Shown in pieces: positions 1-7,094 of a DNA stretch of 16,482 nucleotides. The position numbers and the translations under genes were made by a program. Under the pieces are notes generated by a model. The model did not search any database and was not told where the DNA came from. It saw nothing but the letters and a program-made list of their open reading frames with translations. Location of the stretch: NCBI GenBank assembly GCA_964610045.1, contig CAZSUN010000089.1:1-16482 (forward strand), given 5' to 3'. The number at the start of each line of letters is the position of its first letter. The stretch's first letter is position 1. The stretch comes from JACCYX01 sp964610045. GTDB lineage: Bacteria > Chloroflexota > Chloroflexia > Thermomicrobiales > UBA6265.

Positions 1-90
1 CACCAGGTCCGCCCCCGTCTCCCAGGGCCGTGCAGTGCTCCACTTGTCAAGGTGGCTTGCGAGTGTGTTCGGGCGCTTGTCCCGGCTCAC
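1..90 (-). CDS. 5' end of an unrecognised leftward gene (partial, runs off left edge)
   Basis: An open frame begins with GTG at 90-88 on the minus strand and stays open for 30 codons to the window edge. The peptide starts VSRDKRPNTLASHLDKW and shows no signal peptide or membrane segment so far. About 25 of 30 third positions are G or C, as expected for real coding sequence in this GC-rich DNA. A GAGGG ribosome-binding-like stretch lies 7 bases before the GTG, an in-frame TGA lies further upstream, and a good promoter is placed just ahead (121-149). The gene would be divergent from the hydrolase at 270-1013. Thirty residues are too few to name a family, and I do not recognise it. A TTG in another frame at 52-50 could open a different short frame, but it lacks an evident ribosome site. 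Confidence 0.5.
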   Translation of the reverse strand, partial: MSRDKRPNTLASHLDKWSTARPWETGADLV

Positions 91-96
91 AAGATT

Positions 97-114
97 GCCC
101 TCGTTCCCGAGGGC
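97..114 (-). promoter_or_regulatory. 5'-leader hairpin covering a ribosome binding site
   Basis: On the minus strand GCCCTCG and CGAGGGC form a perfect 7-bp stem closed by a GGAA (GNRA-type) tetraloop. The 3' arm contains the GAGGG that would serve as ribosome site for the GTG at 90. The promoter at 121-149 predicts a transcription start near 114, so the stem would sit at the very 5' end of the mRNA. Such an end hairpin could stabilise the transcript or hold back translation. The pairing is seen directly; the role is inferred. Confidence 0.45.
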
Positions 115-120
115 TCACGA

Positions 121-149
121 ATAGTAGTCGGCCCCTCCGGGCGTGTCAA
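121..149 (-). promoter_or_regulatory. Sigma-70-type promoter reading left
   Basis: A perfect TTGACA (minus strand, 149-144) is separated by 17 bases from TACTAT (126-121), which matches four of six bases of TATAAT. The predicted start is near 114, about 24 bases before the GTG start at 90. Confidence 0.5.
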
Positions 150-178
150 GGAAAAATCAGGACGAATCTCGAACATCC

Positions 179-207
179 TTGCCGGAGTGTCACACCTGTC
201 CGAAAAT
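179..207 (+). promoter_or_regulatory. Candidate promoter for the amidotransferase-like hydrolase
   Basis: TTGCCG (179-184) and GAAAAT (202-207) are separated by 17 bases; each matches four of six consensus bases. The start would fall near 214, leaving a leader of about 55 bases before the ATG at 270. It is a weak match, supported mainly by position. The rest of 91-269 holds no other gene that I can see. Confidence 0.3.
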
Positions 208-269
208 CGGCCTGACCGGGTCCACGCGCGCTGTCTTCCAGCCGTTATTCCCTTTCCTGCGAGGTATCC

Positions 270-1013
270 ATGAATCCACTCATCGGCATCACTCCCTCTA
301 CCAGTCCCGACGACTCGGGGCGTGGGCTTACCGACCGATATCTCCTCTCACGCAGCTACGTCGATTCGGTTCGCAGTGCAGGCGGCATTCCCGTGATCCT
401 TCCCACCGATTCGGACGATGCCCTCGCCATGCTCGAACGCCTCGATGGCCTCCTGCTCAGCGGTGGCAGCGATGTCGATCCCACTCGGTACGGCGATACC
501 AGGGTCCACGAAACAACCTACGGGATCGATCCGGATCGCGACGCATTCGAACTCTCTGCCTATCGCACGGCGGTCGATCTTGACCTGCCAACCCTCTGCA
601 TCTGCCGCGGCATCCAGGTAATGGCTGTCGCCATGGGAGGAACCCTCTACCAGGACATCCCGTCGGAACTGCCCGATTCGCTCGAACACCAGCAGTACAA
701 CCAACAGAAGAAGCGAGGCGATGTCAGCCATGAGGTCCGCATCAACGAGGGTAACCCCCTGTTCGATGCGGTCCGGCAGCAGACGATCGAGGTGAACACC
801 TTTCACCACCAGGCGGTGAAGGATCCCGGGATCGACCTCACCGTCATCGCGGCAGCCGATGACGGCGTCATCGAAGGGCTCTGGCATCCAGGCATGACCT
901 ATGGAGTCGGCGTCCAGTGGCACCCCGAAGGTCTCTCGGGGCACCGGCCCGAGCACGCCGCGATTTTCCAGGGCTTTGTGGACGCGATCCGGGCAACGGT
1001 CCTGATCACCTGA
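270..1013 (+). CDS. Class I glutamine amidotransferase-like hydrolase (peptidase C26, PuuD-like)
   Basis: This 247-residue protein has the layout of the peptidase C26 family, whose characterised members include the gamma-glutamyl-GABA hydrolase PuuD. The nucleophile elbow reads CICRGIQ with Cys112 as the likely nucleophile. The rest of the catalytic triad is in QWHPE (His218, Glu220), and FHHQAV (179-183) is also typical. The start MNPLIGITPS, the LLLSGGSDVDP segment (61-71) and GGTLYQDI (123-130) match the family. The length fits PuuD-like enzymes, and no signal peptide is seen, so it is cytoplasmic. The ATG is preceded by GAGG with a 5-base spacer. PuuD-type enzymes cleave gamma-glutamyl amides in putrescine breakdown, but no other putrescine gene is adjacent, so the substrate is uncertain. 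It is a single-gene unit facing lon, with a hairpin terminator just after the stop. Confidence 0.88.
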   Translation: MNPLIGITPSTSPDDSGRGLTDRYLLSRSYVDSVRSAGGIPVILPTDSDDALAMLERLDGLLLSGGSDVDPTRYGDTRVHETTYGIDPDRDAFELSAYRTAVDLDLPTLCICRGIQVMAVAMGGTLYQDIPSELPDSLEHQQYNQQKKRGDVSHEVRINEGNPLFDAVRQQTIEVNTFHHQAVKDPGIDLTVIAAADDGVIEGLWHPGMTYGVGVQWHPEGLSGHRPEHAAIFQGFVDAIRATVLIT

Positions 1014-1026
1014 CGCCCGAACGCAC

Positions 1027-1061
1027 AGCGGGGCCAGTGCGCTGACGCACCGGCCCCGTTT
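1027..1061 (+). terminator. Strong hairpin terminator between convergent genes
   Basis: CGGGGCC (1029-1035) pairs with GGCCCCG (1052-1058). After one A/C mismatch, GTGCG (1037-1041) pairs with CGCAC (1046-1050) around a CTGA loop. A short TTT follows on the plus strand, so it best fits termination of the hydrolase gene. The minus strand lacks a T run after the stem, but the same stem may still slow readthrough from lon. Confidence 0.65.
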
Positions 1062-1082
1062 CCATGTTCGACATTTTGTCGG

Positions 1083-3629
1083 CTATACCGCGGCAGGCTC
1101 CCGCAGGTCGACGACCTCGCCGGTCGCGTGCAGGTTGCGGCGATCGACGAATTCCTGCGGCATGGCCGCTTCGAGGACATCGTCCATAGTGTCCGCGAGC
1201 ACGAACACCATATCGTCCTTGAGCTCCTTCGGCAGATCGTCCAAGTCAGGCTCGTTTCGCCGCGGCAGTACGAAGGTGGTCACACCGGACCGCCTCGCCG
1301 CCAGCGCCTTGTCCTTGATTCCGCCAACCGGCAGGACCTGACCGCGCAGGGTGATTTCTCCGGTCATCGCGACATCCTCCCGCACCGGAACCCCGGTCAG
1401 GAGCGATGTCAGGGCGGTCGTCATCGCAGTTCCGGCCGATGGCCCATCCTTGGGAATCGCCCCGGCCGGGACGTGGAGGTGGATATCCGCCGACGCGAAG
1501 AAGTCAGGGTCGATTGCTAAGTCCCGGGCTCGCGATCGGACGAAGGACAGCGCGGCGGTGGCCGACTCACGCATCACGTCTCCGAGCTGGCCGGTCACGG
1601 TCAGCGATCCCTTGCCCGGCATTCGCGTTGCCTCGATGAACATGATGTCACCGCCGACCGCGTTCACACCGACCCCGATGGATACTCCGGGCTGCGAGGT
1701 TCGGGCTGCCCGCTCCTCGTAGAAGAAGCGCGGGCGTCCCAGGTATTCGCGAACCTCCGCTCGACCGACCTCGGTGGGAACCTCTTTTCCTTCCGCCACG
1801 GCAGTGGCCAGCTTGCGGCAGACCGATCCGATCTCACGTTCCATGTTCCGCACCCCGGCTTCCCGGGTGTGATGCTGGATGATCGCGATCAACGCCTCAT
1901 CCGACCACGAGATATCGCGTCCGCCAAGCCCATTGGCCTTGAGTTGCTTCGGCACCAGGTACCGCTTGGCGATTTGCAGCTTGTCTTCATCGGTATAGCC
2001 ACTCAGCTCGACGATCTCCATCCTGTCGCGCAGTGCAACCGGAATGGTATCAAGCAGATTCGCGGTTGCGATGAACATGACCTTCGAGAGATCGAACGCC
2101 ACATCGAGGTAGTGATCGCGGAAGGTGTTGTTCTGCTCGGGATCGAGCACTTCGAGCAAGGCTGACGAAGGATCGCCCCGCCAGTCGTTCCCGAGCTTGT
2201 CCACTTCGTCGAGGACGAACACCGGATCGTTTGCCCCGGCCCGCCGGATCGCCTGCATGATGCGTCCCGGCATCGCACCGACGTACGTGCGCCGGTGACC
2301 CCTGATTTCGGATTCGTCGCGCACACCACCGAGCGACATTCGCGTCATCTCGCGGCCGAGCGCGCGGGCGATCGACTGCGCCAGGCTGGTCTTGCCGACA
2401 CCCGGAGGCCCGACGAAGCACAGGATGGGCTCGCGATGCACGATCGGCTCCGGCTCATCCTCACTGGCGGCCAGCGCATTGGCCTGCTGCTGCTTGAGTT
2501 GACGGACTGCAAGGTATTCCAGAATCCGGCCCTTGATCTTGTCCAGCCCGTAGTGATCCTGATCCAGGATCTCCCGGGTATGCGCAATGTCGATCTCGCC
2601 CTCAGTGGACCGATTCCAGGGCAGAGAGGTCAGCCAGTCGAGATAGGTCTTGATCACCCCGTACTCGGCCGCGGCCGGTGGCAGACGGGTGAGGCGCTCC
2701 AACTCCCGGCGAGCTTCCTTGTCGGCCTCCTCGGGCATGCTGGCTTCGTCGATCTTGGTCCGCAACTCTTCGATCTCGGCTTCGGCTTCCGAGCTTTCGC
2801 CAAGTTCCTTCTGAATCGCCTTCAGTTGCTCGCGCAGGAAGTACTCCCGCTGCGACTTGCTCATCTCTTCCTGGACATCGGTCTGGATCTTCTTGCCGAG
2901 TTCGAGCAGGTCGAGTTCCTTCGTCAGGAAGGCGTTGAGTGTCTTCAGCTTGTCGCGTACGGCATCGATTTCGAGCAGTTCCTGGCGATCGGTGGGTTCC
3001 ATCCGCAGGTTGGACGCCACCAGGTACACCAATCGCCGGGGATCGTCGTCCACGTTGAGAGCAGCCGTCACCAACTCGTCTGGCAAGTGGGGAACCAGCG
3101 CGACCAGACGCTGGAAGAGATCGAGCGTGTTCCGGCCCAGGGCCTTGGTTTCGACCGAGTCGTCAACCTCCTCGGGCAGATGCTGCACCCTCGCCACCAG
3201 ATACGGCTCTTCCTGGGTCACCTCCAGCACCCGCATCCGCTCGATTGCCTGGACCGCCAGCCGCATCGAACCGTCGGGCACGCGCATCATCTGGTGGATG
3301 CTGGCGACCGTCCCGATTTCAAGGATGTCGTCAGGTCCAGCCCCTTCAGCGAGCTCAGGATCCTTCTGCATGACGAGGGCAACCCTGCGATCTCCCGCCA
3401 TCACATCATCGATCAGGCGGAGGGACCTCGCCTGGGCCGCCGCCAACGGGACCAACGTGGTCGGAAGCACGACTGTGCCACGCAGCGGCAGCAGGGGAAG
3501 TTCCTCGACGTCCGGATCGTCGTTGACCGGTACCTCGTCAGAGCTTTCATTCAGTTCATCAACGACGGGGCTATCAGACTCCGGGAATATGTCCTCGTGA
3601 TCGTTCGTCTTCTCGTCATAGTCACTCAT
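1083..3629 (-). CDS. lon: ATP-dependent protease Lon (LonA type)
   Basis: This 848-residue protein is a complete LonA: a cytoplasmic, ring-forming AAA+ protease that unfolds and degrades damaged and regulatory proteins. The N-terminal substrate-binding domain starts at ELPLLPLRG (about 43-51) and runs to about 250. A helical region contains YFLREQLKAIQKELGE (263-278). The AAA+ module has Walker A GPPGVGKTS (407-415) and Walker B FVLDEVDK (471-478). The proteolytic domain carries the Ser-Lys dyad: Ser731 in PKDGPSAGTAM and Lys774 in GGIKDKALAARR, with the same 43-residue spacing as in E. coli Lon. Residues 1-43 form a very acidic extension with about 18 Asp/Glu, which makes it slightly longer than typical Lon. 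The ATG is preceded by GGAG at a 6-base spacing and overlaps the hsp20 stop as ATGA, so translation is probably coupled to hsp20. Confidence 0.97.
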   Translation of the reverse strand: MSDYDEKTNDHEDIFPESDSPVVDELNESSDEVPVNDDPDVEELPLLPLRGTVVLPTTLVPLAAAQARSLRLIDDVMAGDRRVALVMQKDPELAEGAGPDDILEIGTVASIHQMMRVPDGSMRLAVQAIERMRVLEVTQEEPYLVARVQHLPEEVDDSVETKALGRNTLDLFQRLVALVPHLPDELVTAALNVDDDPRRLVYLVASNLRMEPTDRQELLEIDAVRDKLKTLNAFLTKELDLLELGKKIQTDVQEEMSKSQREYFLREQLKAIQKELGESSEAEAEIEELRTKIDEASMPEEADKEARRELERLTRLPPAAAEYGVIKTYLDWLTSLPWNRSTEGEIDIAHTREILDQDHYGLDKIKGRILEYLAVRQLKQQQANALAASEDEPEPIVHREPILCFVGPPGVGKTSLAQSIARALGREMTRMSLGGVRDESEIRGHRRTYVGAMPGRIMQAIRRAGANDPVFVLDEVDKLGNDWRGDPSSALLEVLDPEQNNTFRDHYLDVAFDLSKVMFIATANLLDTIPVALRDRMEIVELSGYTDEDKLQIAKRYLVPKQLKANGLGGRDISWSDEALIAIIQHHTREAGVRNMEREIGSVCRKLATAVAEGKEVPTEVGRAEVREYLGRPRFFYEERAARTSQPGVSIGVGVNAVGGDIMFIEATRMPGKGSLTVTGQLGDVMRESATAALSFVRSRARDLAIDPDFFASADIHLHVPAGAIPKDGPSAGTAMTTALTSLLTGVPVREDVAMTGEITLRGQVLPVGGIKDKALAARRSGVTTFVLPRRNEPDLDDLPKELKDDMVFVLADTMDDVLEAAMPQEFVDRRNLHATGEVVDLREPAAV

Positions 3630-4096
3630 GCGTCACTCCGTTCGCTGCCATTCGACGGGCGGGGCACCATCGGGATGATGGTGCGGCCCTGCACTCGTGG
3701 CAGGAATATGGTCAGGAATCCATTCTCGTAGGTCGCTTCCGCGCGCTCGATATCCACTGTTGCCGCGATGTACACATCGGCGGCGAAGTCTCCGTAGGCG
3801 ATGTGAGCCTCGTGAAACGCACGCCCATCACACACATTCGGGTCCGGCCGGGTGCCACGAATCGACACCACATCGCCTTCGATCACGACATCGAACGCCT
3901 CGCGCTCCATGCCGGCGATCTCGGCCACGATCGCGATCTGATCGGGTGTCTCGTACACATCGACGGGTGGGCGCCAGGGACCGGTACTCGCCTGGCCACG
4001 CGCACCACGCGGCGACATGAGAGATCTCACGAGGTCGTTGAATTCCTGGGCATTGCGGGCCCGATCGCGCGGGCGTCCGCGCCGAACGATGATCAT
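3626..4096 (-). CDS. Small heat-shock protein, Hsp20/alpha-crystallin family
   Basis: The protein has 156 residues from the chosen start. It has an arginine-rich N-terminal arm (1-40), an alpha-crystallin domain (about 41-134, from WRPPVDVYET to the diagnostic ATYENGFLTIFLPR), and a short tail with an IIPMV element resembling the I-x-I docking motif. Such proteins are ATP-independent holdases that bind unfolding clients. The frame extends 19 codons further to an ATG at 4153, but I chose the ATG at 4096: GGGAGGA lies 3 bases upstream, while the TATAAT at 4164-4169 would start the mRNA about 4 bases before the 4153 codon, leaving it no ribosome site. Its TGA overlaps the lon ATG. No CIRCE operator (TTAGCACTC-N9-GAGTGCTAA) was seen, so the heat control is unknown. 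Confidence 0.92.
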   Translation of the reverse strand: MIIVRRGRPRDRARNAQEFNDLVRSLMSPRGARGQASTGPWRPPVDVYETPDQIAIVAEIAGMEREAFDVVIEGDVVSIRGTRPDPNVCDGRAFHEAHIAYGDFAADVYIAATVDIERAEATYENGFLTIFLPRVQGRTIIPMVPRPSNGSERSDA

Positions 4097-4163
4097 GAAT
4101 CCTCCCAACAGGACGCCGGCGCCGTACTTCCGGGACCGGACTCCAGCATTCATCCATGCGTTG

Positions 4164-4169
4164 ATTATA
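4164..4169 (-). promoter_or_regulatory. -10 box (TATAAT) of the hsp20-lon operon
   Basis: A perfect TATAAT lies on the minus strand with a predicted start near 4157. At 17-base spacing the -35 region reads TAGCAA, a poor match, which would suit an activated promoter or an alternative sigma factor. The leader to the chosen hsp20 ATG is about 60 bases and contains the ribosome site. Confidence 0.5.
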
Positions 4170-4200
4170 CAGGCGACACCATCTACTTGCTACGGATCGT

Positions 4201-4215
4201 ATCACCTATTGTGAT
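4201..4215. repeat. Short inverted repeat upstream of the hsp20 promoter
   Basis: ATCAC (4201-4205) and GTGAT (4211-4215) form a 5-bp inverted repeat with a 5-base spacer, just past the stop of the prenyltransferase gene and about 45-58 bases before the predicted hsp20 start. It could be an operator or a weak end-of-transcript hairpin; no T run follows. The evidence is limited to the repeat itself. Confidence 0.2.
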
Positions 4216-4224
4216 CGAACCTGC

Positions 4225-5115
4225 CTAACTGGCCAGGACCATCGCCACTGCCGCCGACCACGTCAGCACGGACAGCAGCAGCCAGCGATCCGTGATCAGC
4301 AACATCTCCGGCGCCCCGCCCAGGTTCTTCCGGAGCACAAGGTACAGGTACCTGCCGATTCCCGCGAAGGCAAAGGGAAACGTGAGTGCCATTGGCAATG
4401 TCCGCCCGTAGGACGGAACGGAGAGCGTGTACCCAACATAGATGCCGGCCGTGAGCACGGCGACCACCACCATCGCTGCGTCGATGTTGATTCGTGAATA
4501 GGCCTGAAGGGAAGGTCGATGGTCCTCAACCTCGAACCGCAACCTGCGAAGCTCATGCCGGCGTTTGCCCAGTCCCAGCAGCAACGCCAACATGAGCGTG
4601 CAGGCCATCAACCAACCCGAAAGCGGGACGTCCACGGCCACCGCGCCCGCCCAGGCCCGCAGGATGAATCCGAAAGCGATTACGAGAATGTCCACGATCG
4701 CCAGTTGCCGGAGCGCCATCGTATAGATCGCCATGAGTGCGATGTAGGCAAGAAGAATCGCCGCGACAGGGAAGGAAACCGCAAGTCCGATCACGGTGGC
4801 GATGACGGCCAGCGCAGCTGACAGCAGCAGTGCCTCGCCGGGGGCTACATGGCCGGCCGCAATCGGACGCCATCGCTTGGTCGGGTGACGCTGATCTTCC
4901 GATCGGTCGTGCCAGTCGTTGAAGACGTACACGGAACTGCTTGCCAGGCAGAACGCGATCATCGTGCAGATCGCTCGCAACGCAGGCGCCGGCTCCAGCG
5001 ACTGCCCGCTGAACACAACTCCCGCGAGGACGATCGCGTTTTTGGTCCACTGATGCGGCCGCATCAGGCGCCAGTATGCCTTCCATGCAGGAGGATTTAT
5101 CGCATCCGATGGCAT
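4225..5115 (-). CDS. UbiA-family prenyltransferase, decaprenyl-phosphate phosphoribosyltransferase-like
   Basis: This 296-residue polytopic membrane protein has about eight or nine hydrophobic segments. Near the N terminus RPHQWTKN (19-26) is typical of the subgroup of mycobacterial Rv3806c. The main active-site motif is at 66-86 and begins NDWHDRSEDQRHP; Asn66, Asp67, Asp70 and Asp74 are the magnesium/phosphate ligands expected in UbiA enzymes, followed by Lys80 and Arg83. The second motif region has GKRRHELRR (183-191). Characterised relatives transfer phosphoribose from PRPP to a polyprenyl phosphate, giving the precursor of lipid-linked arabinose. The ATG at 5115 is the first usable start after an in-frame TGA 12 bases upstream; no good ribosome site precedes it. 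It lies 59 bases after the DUF4015 gene and is probably in the same operon. The substrate in this organism is inferred; other aromatic acceptors cannot be excluded. Confidence 0.85.
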   Translation of the reverse strand: MPSDAINPPAWKAYWRLMRPHQWTKNAIVLAGVVFSGQSLEPAPALRAICTMIAFCLASSSVYVFNDWHDRSEDQRHPTKRWRPIAAGHVAPGEALLLSAALAVIATVIGLAVSFPVAAILLAYIALMAIYTMALRQLAIVDILVIAFGFILRAWAGAVAVDVPLSGWLMACTLMLALLLGLGKRRHELRRLRFEVEDHRPSLQAYSRINIDAAMVVVAVLTAGIYVGYTLSVPSYGRTLPMALTFPFAFAGIGRYLYLVLRKNLGGAPEMLLITDRWLLLSVLTWSAAVAMVLAS

Positions 5116-5174
5116 CGTTGCGCGTCAGCTTGTGTCAAGGCGAGTAGCTGGCGAGATGGGGGAGTCTCCACCAA

Positions 5175-7094
5175 TCAGCCGCCGTCATCCGGTGCAAGCG
5201 CTTCAATCGTGACGTTGAAGGGATCACCCCAAAGCATCCAGCCGCTGGTGCCGAAATCCTCCGCCGCATCGATTTGGGCACGGACATCCTCCGCTGTGTA
5301 TTCCCGCATTCCCCAGTAGGTGAAATCCTGCAACCACGGCCTGAACTTGAGCTCGGCTCCCGGTGTCAGGTTAGCCGCCCGCTGAAGACTCTCGTAGATC
5401 GTCTCGTAGGGGAAGTCGTTTGGGTGCCCATCGGCCGATGCGATGTTTCCTTCTTCGAAATGCGACGGATAGATCATCATGCAGATGTAGTCGAGGTGCG
5501 GTTCGAGCGCGGTGTATCGCTGTCCGATGTACTGCTCATCGTCCATCAACGTGACGAACCCGAACAGATCGGCGGCCAGCACGCCGCCGGCACCTCGAAT
5601 GGCTTCGTGACTCCGGCGCATGAACTCGGTGATGGCGCCCTCGCGCGCTTCGGCGGTGTACTCGCGGCCGAAGTCGGCGGTGGACAGGTCACCATCACTC
5701 GGGAAGCGCACGTAGTCGTACTGCACTTCGTCGAACCCGCGGTCGATCAATTCCGTGGCGAGTTCGATGTTGGCGTCCCAGAGTTCTTCGTTGAACGCAC
5801 TGACCCAGGCAACGCCCTGTTCGTTGAGCCAGAGACCTCCACCGGTATCCAGTACGGCCAAATCCGGGCGTTGCTTCGCCACGATCGGATCCTGGAAAAC
5901 GACCATGCGGGCGATAGCGTAGATGTCATATTCCTTCAATGTCGAGATGAGTTCTTCGATATCGAAGATTGGCCGGACGGTGCCGACATCGTTGAAGAAT
6001 TCGACCTCACTGTCGAAGAAAATCGCGCCTTCCTTGACGTCAATCACGATGGCGTTGATCTCGGTCGTGTTGGCGATCTCGATCAGGCTTTCGAGCCCAC
6101 CATCCGTGCTCAGGAGATTGACGTTGGCGTAGACCGCCCGGATCATCTGCCGTTCCATCGACGGAAGATCGACCCGGCCTTCTGCCACTGTCGCTTCCAC
6201 CGCGCCGTAACCCGACGCAGTCACCCTAACCTGGGCACCGTCGGATACGCCGTCGAGCTCGAAGACTCCGTCAGCCCCGGTAACTGTGAAATCGCTGCCA
6301 GACCGAACCACCGCGCCCTGGATTGGATCACCACCGGCGTCCAGCACCACACCTTCCGCAACGATGGGCTCAAGCGAGACGTCGACGATCACACGTTCGC
6401 CGACCGGCTCCTGGTGGGACTCGTGCCCTTCCGAACTCACGTGCAACACGGCCCCAGCCGGGACCCGCGAGAACGCGAACCCGCCGTCTTCACCCGTGAC
6501 GGTCGCCGTCAGCTGAACGCCATCCTGCGCGACGAGATCCACGGCCGCGCCGCTGACTGGATTTCCGGTGCGTGCGTCAAGCAGCGTGCCGGTGACCGAT
6601 GCGGGCAGCATCGCGATCGCCAGGGATGATCCTGTTGCCTGCTCGAGATCAACGTCCTGCGACGCATACCCGGAGGCAACGATCGTCACCGGCTCGCCGT
6701 TGGTCGTTCGTGGGATGACGAGGGTGCCATCTGGCCGGATATTGTAGACACTCCCATCAATGGTCACCGTGGTCGTCTGCAACGCACCACCCGTTCCATC
6801 CTCGGCGAACGCCAGGGTGACCAGCGCGCGTTGGCTCTGGCTGCTCCAGACGGCGGTAGCGACGACCAGAATGACAGCGATTGGCAACAACAGGCTGAAC
6901 CGCCAACGAATCCAGGGCAATAGCCCACGTCGCTGTGTGGAATGCGGTGTCGTTCGAATGCGATATTCGCCGTAATCCTGCGTGGGTGGTCGAGGATTCG
7001 CACGCGGACTGCGTGCCTGGCCCTGGATACCTGTGCTTCGTGATTGCTGGTATTGGTCAGTGTTTCGTCCCGCGGGCGGCTGCGAACCGGTCAT
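5175..7094 (-). CDS. Membrane-anchored DUF4015 (glycoside hydrolase-like) protein with carboxypeptidase-regulatory-like domains
   Basis: The protein has 639 residues. Residues 1-60 are a Gln/Pro/Arg-rich cytoplasmic tail, followed by one membrane segment (about 67-84), so the remainder should lie outside. A beta-rich domain (about 88-163) is followed by two carboxypeptidase-regulatory-like repeats (about 166-242 and 243-310), each with GxxxDAxxGxPxxGAxV and an SxGxxA/SxGY pattern. The C-terminal 318-630 is the DUF4015 putative glycosyl hydrolase barrel (PF13200), with NAIVIDVKEG (347-356), EVQYDYVRFPSDG (456-468), ADLFGF (508-513) and a C-terminal SGWMLWGDP (617-625). The enzyme activity of this family is not established to my knowledge. 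The ATG overlaps the upstream gene's TGA (ATGA), and AGGG lies about 6 bases before it. Its membrane segment and first domain match those of the upstream neighbour. Confidence 0.85.
   Translation of the reverse strand: MTGSQPPAGRNTDQYQQSRSTGIQGQARSPRANPRPPTQDYGEYRIRTTPHSTQRRGLLPWIRWRFSLLLPIAVILVVATAVWSSQSQRALVTLAFAEDGTGGALQTTTVTIDGSVYNIRPDGTLVIPRTTNGEPVTIVASGYASQDVDLEQATGSSLAIAMLPASVTGTLLDARTGNPVSGAAVDLVAQDGVQLTATVTGEDGGFAFSRVPAGAVLHVSSEGHESHQEPVGERVIVDVSLEPIVAEGVVLDAGGDPIQGAVVRSGSDFTVTGADGVFELDGVSDGAQVRVTASGYGAVEATVAEGRVDLPSMERQMIRAVYANVNLLSTDGGLESLIEIANTTEINAIVIDVKEGAIFFDSEVEFFNDVGTVRPIFDIEELISTLKEYDIYAIARMVVFQDPIVAKQRPDLAVLDTGGGLWLNEQGVAWVSAFNEELWDANIELATELIDRGFDEVQYDYVRFPSDGDLSTADFGREYTAEAREGAITEFMRRSHEAIRGAGGVLAADLFGFVTLMDDEQYIGQRYTALEPHLDYICMMIYPSHFEEGNIASADGHPNDFPYETIYESLQRAANLTPGAELKFRPWLQDFTYWGMREYTAEDVRAQIDAAEDFGTSGWMLWGDPFNVTIEALAPDDGG

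Noticed and set aside
1..269. A structured RNA gene (tRNA, RNase P RNA or signal recognition particle RNA) in the left gap
   Set aside because: No tRNA cloverleaf or conserved core of those RNAs was seen; one hairpin and a short coding frame explain the region better.
2295..3731. A 478-codon plus-strand open frame opposite lon
   Set aside because: Antisense shadow; no recognisable domain, and it runs across the hsp20-lon junction on the other strand.
4153..4225. CIRCE-type heat-shock operator upstream of hsp20
   Set aside because: I looked for TTAGCACTC-N9-GAGTGCTAA and found nothing similar; only a 5-bp inverted repeat is present.
5116..5138. A perfect TTGACA (minus strand, 5138-5133) just upstream of the UbiA gene
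   Set aside because: No -10-like sequence follows at 16-18 bases; the place where it should be reads ATGCCA, the start of the gene itself.
5274..6629. A 451-codon plus-strand open frame opposite the DUF4015 gene
   Set aside because: Antisense shadow with no ribosome site or family signature.
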